This document shows positions 7,485-13,802 of a stretch of 16,858 bases of DNA, one piece after another. The position numbers were made by a program, and so were the translations under genes. Under the pieces are notes generated by a model. That model was given only the letters and a program-made list of their open reading frames with translations, did no database searches and was not told the DNA's origin. Positions within the stretch are counted from its first letter, which is position 1; every line of letters begins with the position of its first letter. The DNA comes from Natrialbaceae archaeon B1-Br10_E2g27 (GTDB lineage: Archaea > Halobacteriota > Halobacteria > Halobacteriales > Natrialbaceae): NCBI GenBank assembly GCA_001563885.1, contig LKMM01000018.1, positions 1 through 16,858 on the forward strand, written 5' to 3'.

Positions 7485-8324
7485 ATGAGCGGTTCCGACC
7501 CCGGCGGTGACGAGCAGTCGAACGAACGACCTCGAGTCGATGACGGCGGTTCGGACGCCGGGACAGCAGATGACCGAGTCACGATCGAAGACGATGGCGT
7601 CGTTCGCTGGTTTCTCAAGACCGACAACGGGACGGTGGTCTTTGCTCGAGATATTCTAAGCAGCGTCGCAATCGTTGCGGTTATCGGACTCCTGTTGTTC
7701 GCCCTGAGTGGGATCTGGCCGCCGCTGGTTGCCGTCGAAAGTGGCAGCATGGAGCCGAACATGCAGCGTGGAGACCTCATCTTCGTCGTCGCCGAGGACC
7801 GATTTGTTGGCGATGATCCCGTCGAGGGAACCGGTGTTGTCACCCTCGAGACCGGCGAAGAAACCGGTGGGGAGACGTTTGGCCAGCCTGGCAACGTTAT
7901 TATTTTCGAACCAAACGGCGATCCGACAGCGACGCCGATTATCCATCGCGCACACTTCTGGGTCGAGGAGGGTGAAAACTGGGTCGATACCAGAGCAGAC
8001 GACGATATCGTCGGTGATGCGACCTGTGAAGACGTCCCGACCTGTCCGGCCGCCCACGATGGGTTCATCACGAAAGGTGACGCTAACAACGGCTACGATC
8101 AGTATCAAGGCGGCGCACAGACCGACGTCGTCTCCCCCGACTGGGTCACGGGCAAAGCACAGTACCGGATTCCGTGGCTCGGCCACATCAGGCTCCTCTT
8201 TGACAGTCTCTTCGGTGGCGTGTTGACACCGCTTGCCGGAAGCGACGTGGTTGCCCCGGGTGGAACGACCATTGTGGCTGCAGGCCTCGGGTCGATTGCA
8301 GCGGTCGGCCGATACCGAGCCTGA
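7485..8324 (+). CDS. sec11: Signal peptidase I (Sec11/ER type)
   Basis: This enzyme cleaves signal peptides from Sec-exported proteins at the outer face of the membrane. The product has 279 residues. A charged N-terminus (about 1-55) precedes a membrane helix (SVAIVAVIGLLLFALSGIW, 60-78), then the catalytic serine in VESGSMEPNM (Ser88). A histidine replaces the bacterial lysine in PIIHRAHFW (His154), the hallmark of archaeal and ER enzymes. The aspartates of KGDANNGYDQ (199 and 205) complete the usual box E. A second hydrophobic stretch ends the protein (about 262-275). An acidic insert with CEDVPTC (181-187) could form a disulfide. The start at 7485 is chosen because the upstream extension overlaps the DP1 gene. 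It is divergent from DP1 by 129 bases, in which I see no convincing TATA box. Confidence 0.93.
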   Translation: MSGSDPGGDEQSNERPRVDDGGSDAGTADDRVTIEDDGVVRWFLKTDNGTVVFARDILSSVAIVAVIGLLLFALSGIWPPLVAVESGSMEPNMQRGDLIFVVAEDRFVGDDPVEGTGVVTLETGEETGGETFGQPGNVIIFEPNGDPTATPIIHRAHFWVEEGENWVDTRADDDIVGDATCEDVPTCPAAHDGFITKGDANNGYDQYQGGAQTDVVSPDWVTGKAQYRIPWLGHIRLLFDSLFGGVLTPLAGSDVVAPGGTTIVAAGLGSIAAVGRYRA

Positions 8325-8527
8325 CGTCCGAGTAGAACCAGTTACTGATCGAACGAAATGAACGACTGCTCGAACAGTGCAAGCGATAACGCGAACCGAA
8401 GCCTGCAACTCGAGTTGAGAGCTGCTCGATCACGCTTGGTTCCAATCGAAATGAGACCGTCTCAGTCGAAGGTCGAGATCACCGCGTGTTACACAGATTC
8501 GAGGAACGACTTCAGTCGTGTGAGTCG

Positions 8528-8742
8528 TCACTCGGTGGTAGTGAGTTCGACTCGAAGCTCATCACTGTCGTGGAGTTTCTCGTCTCTCAGGTCGACTTCC
8601 TCGTCGTCGATGCTGATCCCGAGTGTTCCACGTTCAGACTCATATATCTCGTCGCTCCCCAACAAACAACCTGGAGAGAAACGAAACCCGTGGCGGCGAG
8701 CAGACCACGGCCGGAGTTGCCAAGTAGCGTGCGTCGGTTCAT
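8528..8742 (-). pseudogene. Frameshifted remnant of a Tat-signal protein
   Basis: From the ATG at 8742 the minus strand encodes MNRRTLLGNSGRGLLAATGF, a plausible twin-arginine signal with a hydrophobic core. That frame then loses protein-like character and stops 49 codons after the start. From about base 8660 a second frame reads LLGSDEIYESERGTLGISID and continues acidic, haloarchaeal in style, to a TGA at 8528. Joining the two frames would give an exported protein of about 70 residues. This looks like a single frameshift near 8665-8680 in a short secreted protein gene, or a sequencing error. No family is recognised. It lies 75 bases beyond the orc1 stop on the same strand. The remaining bases to sec11 (8325-8527) show nothing I can name except half of an ORB core at 8441-8451. 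Confidence 0.45.
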
Positions 8743-8816
8743 ACCGAACTCCGTATCTACGGCGAGAACACGGCGATGGGAGGATGGACCACTCGACGGT
8801 TCCCAGCATGCTGGCT

Positions 8817-10547
8817 TCAATTCTCGAATCGAGCCTGGACGAACGGCTGGACGTCGTCGATATTGCTCAACCGCGAATCCGAGACGAGGACGGCTTCGGT
8901 CTCCTCTAAGGGCACCGAGAGGCTGATCTCTTTGGTCCGGCCGTAGCGGCCTTTCGAGACGACGACTGCGTTGACGATTCCGAGCATATCGAGTTCGCTG
9001 ATCAGATCCGTGACCCGTCGCTGGGTGAGCACGTCAGCGTCGATTTCCTCACAAAGTCGTTTGTAGATGTTGTAGACCTCGCCCGTGTTGATGCTGTGGA
9101 CGCCGTTTTTCTCGAGGAGGATGATCGAAAAGAGGACGAGTTTGCTCTGGGTAGGGAGCGTCCGGACCACCTCGACGACTCGGTCGAGTTCGATCTTATC
9201 CTGGGCCTTGCGGACGTGTTCTTCGTCGATCGTTTCGGCCTGGGAGCGTTCGGCTAGCTCACCTGCAGTCCGTAAGAGATCTAACGCGCGCCGTGCGTCC
9301 CCGTGTTCTTGTGCAGCGAAGGCCGCACAGAGCGGGATGACGTCGTCCGAAAGTGCACCATCTTTGAACGCAACCGTCGACCGGTGTTCGAGGATATCAC
9401 GAAGCTGATTCGCGTCGTACGGCGGGAAGACGATCTCTTCTTCACCGAGTGAGGATTTAACTCGTGGATCGAGAAAGTCCGTGAACTTGAGATCGTTCGA
9501 GATGCCGATGATCGATACCCGCGAGTTCTCGAGTTCGGAGTTCATTCGTGAAAGATTATAGAGCGTATCGTCGCCGCTTTTTTCGACGAGTTTGTCGATC
9601 TCGTCGAGCATGATAACGACGACGCGCTCGTCGTAATCGACGGCCTCGAAAAAGACGCTATAAACCCGATCTGTCGGCCAGCCAGTCATGGGCACCGTCT
9701 CGAAGGATTCTTTATCCGCCTCGAGTTGTTCGATCCGGGTGTGGACTTCCTCGCGCGTCGCAAACGGCGTTCCCGAAAGCGGGTGATCGCTCGGGGTGGG
9801 TTCGTCGGCCATCGCCTCGTCTGGGACACCTGATGACCCCCCTGTTTCGACTGGAGACCCCTCGTACGTCGGTGATTTACTTTCGCTATTTTTTCCAGGG
9901 GAACGTGTGGTTGTGCCGGTCGACTGCTCTTTGGGCTGGGATGGATAATCGAACGGGTCAGTTTCCGGATTACCGTCACCGGGATCGTCATCCTCATTGC
10001 CGACACCGGAATCGTCAGTGGCGGATTCATACTCGTCGATGGCCTCGAGTGCTGCGTTCAGGGAGGCTACCCGGTCGTCAATTCGCGTTTCGTTTTTTTC
10101 GATGAACTTATTGGCCAACTGTGCGAGCACGCGATACTGGGTATCGGTTACTTCACAGTTGATGTACTCGACATCACACGGAACGCTGTATTTTTTGGAC
10201 GTGCTCTCGAGTTCTTTGCTGACGAACTTCGCGCTGGCGGTCTTCCCAGTTCCTGTCTTTCCGTAGATCAGAATGTTCGAAGGTGTTTCACCCCGGAGGG
10301 CCGCAACGAGAATCGTCGCCATCTTGTTGATCTGATCGGTTCGGTGGGGGAGTTCGTGTGGTGTATACGACGGTCGAAGCACCTCCTTGTTCTCGAAGAT
10401 CGGTTCGCCGCTGAGTAGATCATCGAACAGCCCCTGATTGGACGTCTCCTCATCGAGGTCTGTTCCCTCGAGTTGTGACGAAAATCCGGATATTCCGTCG
10501 GCCTCGAGGTGATCTTGGCCCGGTGAGTTCGTATTATCGTCTGACAT
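8817..10547 (-). CDS. orc1: Origin recognition initiator Orc1/Cdc6
   Basis: This AAA+ ATPase binds ORB elements, opens the origin and helps load the MCM helicase. The product has 576 residues, longer than the roughly 400 usual for archaeal Orc1/Cdc6. Motifs in order: acidic N-terminal tail (1-50), Walker A GKTGTGKT (96-103), Walker B VVVIMLDEID (309-318), sensor 1 GISND (348-352), the initiator-specific segment near FTDFLDPRVKSSL (355-367), sensor 2 GDARRALDLL (416-425), then a C-terminal winged helix (about 460-550) with LTQRRVTDLISELDMLG. The extra length comes mainly from a Gly/Ser/Asp-rich insert at about 174-262, not part of the AAA+ core. Within this insert the codons for PVETGG form an ORB. 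Another ORB lies 15-33 bases upstream of the ATG, so Orc1 may repress its own gene. Confidence 0.96.
   Translation of the reverse strand: MSDDNTNSPGQDHLEADGISGFSSQLEGTDLDEETSNQGLFDDLLSGEPIFENKEVLRPSYTPHELPHRTDQINKMATILVAALRGETPSNILIYGKTGTGKTASAKFVSKELESTSKKYSVPCDVEYINCEVTDTQYRVLAQLANKFIEKNETRIDDRVASLNAALEAIDEYESATDDSGVGNEDDDPGDGNPETDPFDYPSQPKEQSTGTTTRSPGKNSESKSPTYEGSPVETGGSSGVPDEAMADEPTPSDHPLSGTPFATREEVHTRIEQLEADKESFETVPMTGWPTDRVYSVFFEAVDYDERVVVIMLDEIDKLVEKSGDDTLYNLSRMNSELENSRVSIIGISNDLKFTDFLDPRVKSSLGEEEIVFPPYDANQLRDILEHRSTVAFKDGALSDDVIPLCAAFAAQEHGDARRALDLLRTAGELAERSQAETIDEEHVRKAQDKIELDRVVEVVRTLPTQSKLVLFSIILLEKNGVHSINTGEVYNIYKRLCEEIDADVLTQRRVTDLISELDMLGIVNAVVVSKGRYGRTKEISLSVPLEETEAVLVSDSRLSNIDDVQPFVQARFEN
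9837..9855 (-). repeat. ORB-like element C, inside the orc1 linker
   Basis: The minus strand reads TCCAGTCGAAACAGGGGGG. In the gene it encodes PVETGG (residues 232-237), within the non-conserved acidic insert. The motif reads in the sense of orc1, with its G-rich end pointing away from the origin. Confidence 0.7.
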
Positions 10548-10561
10548 TCGTCGTACTCGTA

Positions 10562-10580
10562 CCCCCTTGTTTCGATTGGA
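10562..10580 (-). repeat. ORB element D, over the orc1 promoter
   Basis: The minus strand reads TCCAATCGAAACAAGGGGG. It ends 15 bases before the orc1 ATG and covers positions -15 to -33, where the TATA element of a leaderless transcript would be. No separate TATA box is visible, so binding by Orc1 should compete with transcription of its own gene (inference). Confidence 0.8.
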
Positions 10581-10613
10581 ACCGTCACCGGGTCGACGAT
10601 CATCACCGTACAG

Positions 10614-10637
10614 ACGGCCTATTACGGCCTATTACGG
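10614..10637 (+). repeat. 10-bp tandem repeat
   Basis: Two complete copies of ACGGCCTATT and a third partial copy (ACGG) lie head to tail about 70 bases upstream of orc1. The unit is close to one helical turn. Function is unknown. Confidence 0.7.
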
Positions 10638-11045
10638 TCCCATCCACGTTTCGATCGACCCAGGACGGATCCAGTTGATGCAAACGAACCAGAGGAACAG
10701 TGGCATATTAAATTCTTCCCTTCAGTTCGCCATCGGAGCGTACGGAGAGATGGTAAGTCGAATTGTAGTAGAGATATATTTGGCCGTCTGTGGATTTTCA
10801 TTGGACGGGAGGAGTGAAAAATTCCACAATTGTTTACTGTACAGAACGTGCTCGAGCGTCCAATGCGGGCTGGATTCGGTGGTCAGCGCGGGCTGGGTCC
10901 AGTGATGAATATCCAGAAGGCAATCGAACGTCGTGTCGATGGCCTGCTGGTGACCGGTGACACCACCGCCCGGTTGTGGAATAATGGATGGGCAGACCTG
11001 AAGTGATAGATGAGAAGTGACAGAGATATTGAAAGTGTAGCTTGA

Positions 11046-11073
11046 CCCCCCCCACCCCTTTGTTTCCACTGGA
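11046..11073 (-). repeat. ORB element E with extended G-string
   Basis: The minus strand reads TCCAGTGGAAACAAAGGGG (11055-11073), followed by T and eight G residues (11046-11053). The G-string points away from the A/T-rich region. With element F it forms the inverted pair that brackets the unwinding region, 285 bases apart. G-rich extensions of ORBs are known from haloarchaeal origins. Confidence 0.88.
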
Positions 11074-11153
11074 ACGCTCCGAAGGAGGGGCTAGGGTGAC
11101 GGAGAGCTTTACAACACAGGGTTTTATATGCATGCGGCAAAAACAGTAACCGC

Positions 11154-11244
11154 AATACTAGCAAAAGAAAGCTATTACTAGGTTTGAAGTAAGTGATTAC
11201 TAGATACTCCTAGATTTCCAGTATATAGCCTCCCGAATTACTAG
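11154..11244 (+). repeat. Phased ATTACTAG repeats in the unwinding region
   Basis: AATACTAG at 11154-11161 is followed by three exact copies of ATTACTAG at 11174-11181, 11196-11203 and 11237-11244, with a related TACTCCTAG at 11205-11213. Start-to-start steps are 20, 22 and 41 bases, close to two, two and four helical turns. Each unit contains CTAG, a tetranucleotide scarce in haloarchaeal DNA. The surrounding DNA is A/T-rich, as expected for the site that melts first. Confidence 0.8.
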
Positions 11245-11267
11245 ACCCATCTATTCGTTCGAAATCC

Positions 11268-11287
11268 CTCTCGAGAACCGTCGAGAG
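11268..11287. repeat. Inverted repeat at the edge of the unwinding region
   Basis: CTCTCGA and TCGAGAG form a perfect 7-bp stem around GAACCG, between the ATTACTAG array and ORB F. It could extrude as a small cruciform or bind a dimeric protein. No partner is known. Confidence 0.55.
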
Positions 11288-11358
11288 TCCAGACTACAGT
11301 CTATCAGGACACTCTTAGTTGTCTCTCATACGGACTCCATTGCGGAGGTTTGTTCATC

Positions 11359-11383
11359 TCCAGTTGAAACAAAGGGGTGGGGG
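11359..11383 (+). repeat. ORB element F with extended G-string
   Basis: The plus strand reads TCCAGTTGAAACAAAGGGG (11359-11377), followed by T and five G residues (to 11383). It is the right-hand partner of element E, and its G-string also points outward. Confidence 0.88.
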
Positions 11384-11499
11384 TGTGTTGACGTTGGATA
11401 GCTACCCAATCAAGCTATGAGCAATCGCTCACCAGAACAAGACAGGTCACATCGCTTCCCAGAGTCCCTATCAACCCAATTTTTGTTTTATTTTCGGCG

Positions 11500-11525
11500 C
11501 GAACCAAACCGGTTCGAATTATATG
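11500..11525 (+). promoter_or_regulatory. oapA promoter with adjoining palindrome
   Basis: CGAACC-AAACC-GGTTCG (11500-11516) directly abuts a TATA-like AATTATATG (11517-11525). Transcription would start near 11548, leaving a leader of about 60 bases before the oapA ATG. The palindrome occupies the BRE position and could be an operator. Confidence 0.5.
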
Positions 11526-11596
11526 AATGTTAACGTGTGTAACGTATGCTTAAGTGAATTCAGTCCAGTAGTACGCGCAGACACACCCCGTGTGCT

Positions 11597-11601
11597 GGAG
11601 G
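11597..11601 (+). promoter_or_regulatory. Ribosome-binding site that decides the oapA start
   Basis: GGAGG lies eight bases before the ATG at 11610, supporting this start. An in-frame ATG at 11523 falls inside the likely TATA box and would add 29 residues without family character. Confidence 0.6.
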
Positions 11602-11609
11602 CCCTGACA

Positions 11610-12248
11610 ATGGGACTGTTCACAGAACTCAAAGATAGTATCTCCCGGGTTACGGACCGTTTGTTTTCGGATCAAGAACCCAAACGGATCGGAATCTACG
11701 GACCGCCGAACGCTGGAAAGACGACGCTCGCAAACCGAATCGCTCGAGATTGGACTGGTGACGCCATCGGAACGGAGAGTCACATTCCGCACGAAACGCG
11801 ACGCGCGCGCAGGAAAGAGAACGTACAGATCGAACGCAACGGCAAGTCGGTAACCATCGATATCGTCGATACACCTGGCGTAACGACGAAAGTCGATTAC
11901 GAAGAGTTTACCGACGAAATGGAAGAAGAAGACGCGATTCGCCGGTCGCGAGAAGCAACCGAAGGCGTCGCCGAGGCGATGCACTGGCTTCGCGAAGACG
12001 TCGACGGTGTCATCTACGTCCTCGACAGCGCAGAAGATCCGATTACGCAGGTCAACACGATGCTGATTGGGATTATCGAATCCCGGGACCTTCCCGTACT
12101 CATCTTCGCGAACAAAATTGACCTCGAAGAGTCGAGTGTCAAGCGGATCGAAGACGCCTTCCCACAGCACAAAACTGTCCCGCTGTCGGCGAAAGAAGGC
12201 GACAATATGGACGAAGTATACGACGCTATCGCGGCGTATTTCGGGTGA
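11610..12248 (+). CDS. oapA: Era-like GTPase, origin-associated protein A
   Basis: The product is a 212-residue P-loop GTPase of the TRAFAC/Era group. G1 is GPPNAGKTT (31-39), G3 is DTPG (87-90), G4 is NKID (168-171) and G5 is SAK (193-195). An amphipathic start (GLFTELKDSISRVTDRLF) may contact a membrane or partner. A basic HETRRARRKE segment (61-70) lies in the switch I region, and a highly acidic stretch, DEMEEEDAIRR (102-112), follows G3. There is no KH domain of the kind found in bacterial Era. It is the first gene of a tight three-gene operon whose order GTPase, DUF2073, Zn-ribbon recurs beside haloarchaeal oriC1. The biochemical role is not established; coupling of nucleotide state to replication or ribosome assembly are both possible. 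Confidence 0.92.
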   Translation: MGLFTELKDSISRVTDRLFSDQEPKRIGIYGPPNAGKTTLANRIARDWTGDAIGTESHIPHETRRARRKENVQIERNGKSVTIDIVDTPGVTTKVDYEEFTDEMEEEDAIRRSREATEGVAEAMHWLREDVDGVIYVLDSAEDPITQVNTMLIGIIESRDLPVLIFANKIDLEESSVKRIEDAFPQHKTVPLSAKEGDNMDEVYDAIAAYFG

Positions 12249-12254
12249 TCACTG

Positions 12255-12650
12255 ATGCCTACAGCAACGAACGACTCTGATGGATCGGATGGAATCCAGA
12301 TCGATCTGATAAGTGGCGAACGGATGAACGAGCTGGCCACAATGGAGAAAATCCGGATGATCTTAGACGGCGTTCACGACGGCAATATCGTCATCTTAGA
12401 GGAAGGGTTGACGCCTGACGAAGAGAGCAAACTCATCGAGACGACGATGGCTGAAATTAACCCCGACGGCTTCAACGGGATTGAAATCGAGACCTATCCC
12501 AAAGGTGAGTCCTCGAACTCGTCGTTGCTCGGACGAATCATGGGCAACGACGAGTCGGGTGCGAAACTCACCGTGATTGGGCCGGCGAACCGAATCGAAA
12601 CGTTACACAAAGACGAAACGCTCATCAGTACGCTCGTGTCCCGAAGCTAA
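12255..12650 (+). CDS. oapB: DUF2073 protein, origin-associated protein B
   Basis: The product has 131 residues. After a short polar N-terminus (about 1-13) it contains the family core: IDLISGERMNELATMEKIRM, then ILDGVHDGNIVILEEGLTPDEE and an alternating strand/helix region ending at VIGPANRIETLHKDETLIS. This fits a small alpha/beta fold with no visible catalytic motif. It starts six bases after the oapA stop, and its own stop overlaps the next ATG by one base, so the three genes are almost certainly translated from one message. In Euryarchaeota this family travels with the GTPase and the Zn-ribbon protein, suggesting a complex. Its function is unknown. Confidence 0.9.
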   Translation: MPTATNDSDGSDGIQIDLISGERMNELATMEKIRMILDGVHDGNIVILEEGLTPDEESKLIETTMAEINPDGFNGIEIETYPKGESSNSSLLGRIMGNDESGAKLTVIGPANRIETLHKDETLISTLVSRS

Positions 12651-13558
12651 TGCCACACGAATGTACAAACTGCGGACGGACGTTTCCTGACGGCTCGAAG
12701 GAGATGCTCTCGGGGTGTCCGGACTGCGGTGGAAACAAATTCCAGTTCACCCCGGCTAGATCTACCACGGAATCGGCTGGCTCAGAGACATCCACTCGTT
12801 CCGACGACGACTCCGATTGTCTCGATGATGGAACCGATTCACGTCCGTCCGACGGTGACGCTGACCCGATAGGTGAATCGAGTTGGGAGGTCAACGCTGC
12901 AGATCGGTCCGAACGCGAGCGTACTCGAGATACCGAGACGGTAAGCGAGTGGGTCTCGAAACGAAGCGACGAGACCGACCATCCAACGGTGGATACGAGC
13001 GACTTTGCGGCGTGGCCCGATACAGCACGTCGTCCCGAAGATCGGACAGGTAGCGACGATTCGACGCCAACAGGGACTGATTCCCACGAAGAGGCCACTG
13101 ACGACCGGCCAGTAGACTCCGGTGAAAAGACAGCACGCACGGAGCCCTCGAGCGAAGAAACTGCGACACGTTCGGACACCTCGATCGGAGAAGACACAGC
13201 GCAAGCGGATGCCAGACGCGGCGTCGTCTCACAGGATTCGTTACCAACGGAACCAGTCGAGGGAACGACCGGTTCGGATGCCGACTCGAGCGAAACTGTA
13301 GCGCCCCCAGATACGGAGGGTGAACATCCGCCAGATCATGGCCGTGTCGTCAGCGAACCGACGGGCGAGACGCCCTCTATCGAGGAGCTCAGAGCGGAAC
13401 TCAACGAACAGTTCGAGAGTATCAAAATCGTCCAACCCGGGCAGTACGAACTCAATCTCATGGAACTGTACAACCGAGAAGAATACATCATTTCGCTCAA
13501 AGAAGACGGCCGGTACGTTATCGACGTCCCCGACTCCTGGCGTAATAGCGACGAATAA
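12650..13558 (+). CDS. oapC: Zn-ribbon protein, origin-associated protein C
   Basis: The product has 302 residues in three parts. The N-terminus is a zinc ribbon with CTNC (5-8) and CPDC (23-26). A very long Ser/Thr/Asp/Glu-rich segment (about 35-238) looks disordered and has no hydrophobic core. The conserved C-terminal domain (about 240-302) has TPSIEELRAELNEQFESIKI, then VQPGQYELNLMELYNREEYI and a final strand ending VIDVPDSW. The two ordered ends match the euryarchaeal Zn-ribbon family found with OapA and OapB. The acidic spacer is much longer than either domain, so length should vary among relatives. The ATG overlaps the oapB stop by one base. A T-rich terminator and an ORB follow the stop. 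Confidence 0.9.
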   Translation: MPHECTNCGRTFPDGSKEMLSGCPDCGGNKFQFTPARSTTESAGSETSTRSDDDSDCLDDGTDSRPSDGDADPIGESSWEVNAADRSERERTRDTETVSEWVSKRSDETDHPTVDTSDFAAWPDTARRPEDRTGSDDSTPTGTDSHEEATDDRPVDSGEKTARTEPSSEETATRSDTSIGEDTAQADARRGVVSQDSLPTEPVEGTTGSDADSSETVAPPDTEGEHPPDHGRVVSEPTGETPSIEELRAELNEQFESIKIVQPGQYELNLMELYNREEYIISLKEDGRYVIDVPDSWRNSDE

Positions 13559-13581
13559 CTGACCCGTTGTTTTGGTACTAC

Positions 13582-13598
13582 GATTTTGTTTTCTTTCC
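13582..13598 (+). terminator. T-rich terminator after oapC
   Basis: GATTTTGTTTTCTTTCC lies 24-40 bases beyond the oapC stop on the sense strand. Archaeal transcription commonly ends in such T-runs without a hairpin. Confidence 0.5.
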
Positions 13599-13617
13599 TC
13601 GTGTGTGCGGAGCACTC

Positions 13618-13636
13618 TCCAGTCGAAACGGAGGGG
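13618..13636 (+). repeat. ORB-like element G, downstream of oapC
   Basis: TCCAGTCGAAACGGAGGGG is identical to the element at 7062 in the DP1 gene. It is intergenic, 60 bases beyond oapC and 77 bases before the next start, with its G-rich end pointing away from the origin. Confidence 0.8.
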
Positions 13637-13681
13637 TAATATTGGCTTTCAGTGTCCTGCAACTCGGCGATAGACAGATGG

Positions 13682-13688
13682 ATTTATG
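13682..13688 (+). promoter_or_regulatory. TATA box for the micropeptide operon
   Basis: ATTTATG lies about 28 bases before the ATG at 13713, the spacing expected for a leaderless transcript. Confidence 0.6.
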
Positions 13689-13712
13689 CGACGCGGGTGA
13701 TAGGCCTCGAGT

Positions 13713-13802
13713 ATGAGCACTGCAACCAAGATCGTTCTCGGAACGATCGGTGTTTCGGCACTCCTGTCAGTTCTGATCATTTTCCAGACCCTCTTCGTCT
13801 AA
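13713..13802 (+). CDS. 29-residue single-span membrane micropeptide
   Basis: This short frame encodes MSTATK followed by one hydrophobic helix of about 20 residues (IVLGTIGVSALLSVLIIF) and QTLFV. It is preceded by a TATA box at leaderless distance. Its TAA overlaps the ATG of the next gene by one base, as in a translationally coupled pair. Short polar N-terminus and Gly/Ser/Val-rich helix suggest insertion without cleavage. The signals on both sides make it a real gene rather than chance. No family is recognised, and the job could be to anchor or regulate the product of the downstream gene. Confidence 0.7.
   Translation: MSTATKIVLGTIGVSALLSVLIIFQTLFV

Larger units (their letters stand above)
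10548..11609. other. Replication origin (oriC1 type)
   Basis: About 1.06 kb without a credible gene separates orc1 (leftward) from oapA (rightward). It contains ORB D next to orc1, a 10-bp tandem repeat, ORB E, a strongly A/T-rich tract (about 11110-11260) with ATTACTAG-type repeats, a palindrome, ORB F, a T-rich tract (11480-11495) and the oapA promoter. ORBs E and F face each other across the A/T-rich region, the standard archaeal arrangement for an initiator-opened duplex-unwinding element. The orc1-oapABC context is the conserved setting of the main haloarchaeal origin. Open frames here on either strand show no protein character, and several simply read through ORB DNA. Confidence 0.9.

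Noticed and set aside
8441..8451. TCCAATCGAAA, half of an ORB like element D
   Set aside because: It lacks the final C and the G-rich half, so it is too short to call; it could be a decayed ORB.
10639..10660. GTTTCGATCGA near orc1, resembling the ORB core
   Set aside because: The TGGA end and the flanking C-run are missing.
10865..10896. Direct repeat GCGGGCTGG at 10865 and 10888
   Set aside because: Two short GC-rich copies only; could be chance.
11046..11058. G-quadruplex in the ORB E G-string
   Set aside because: Only two G-runs are adjacent, too few for a normal intramolecular quadruplex.
10722..11164. Open frames on the minus strand across the origin, and 10567-10905 on the plus strand
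   Set aside because: No haloarchaeal composition; peptides such as FQWKQRGGGG are just ORB DNA translated.
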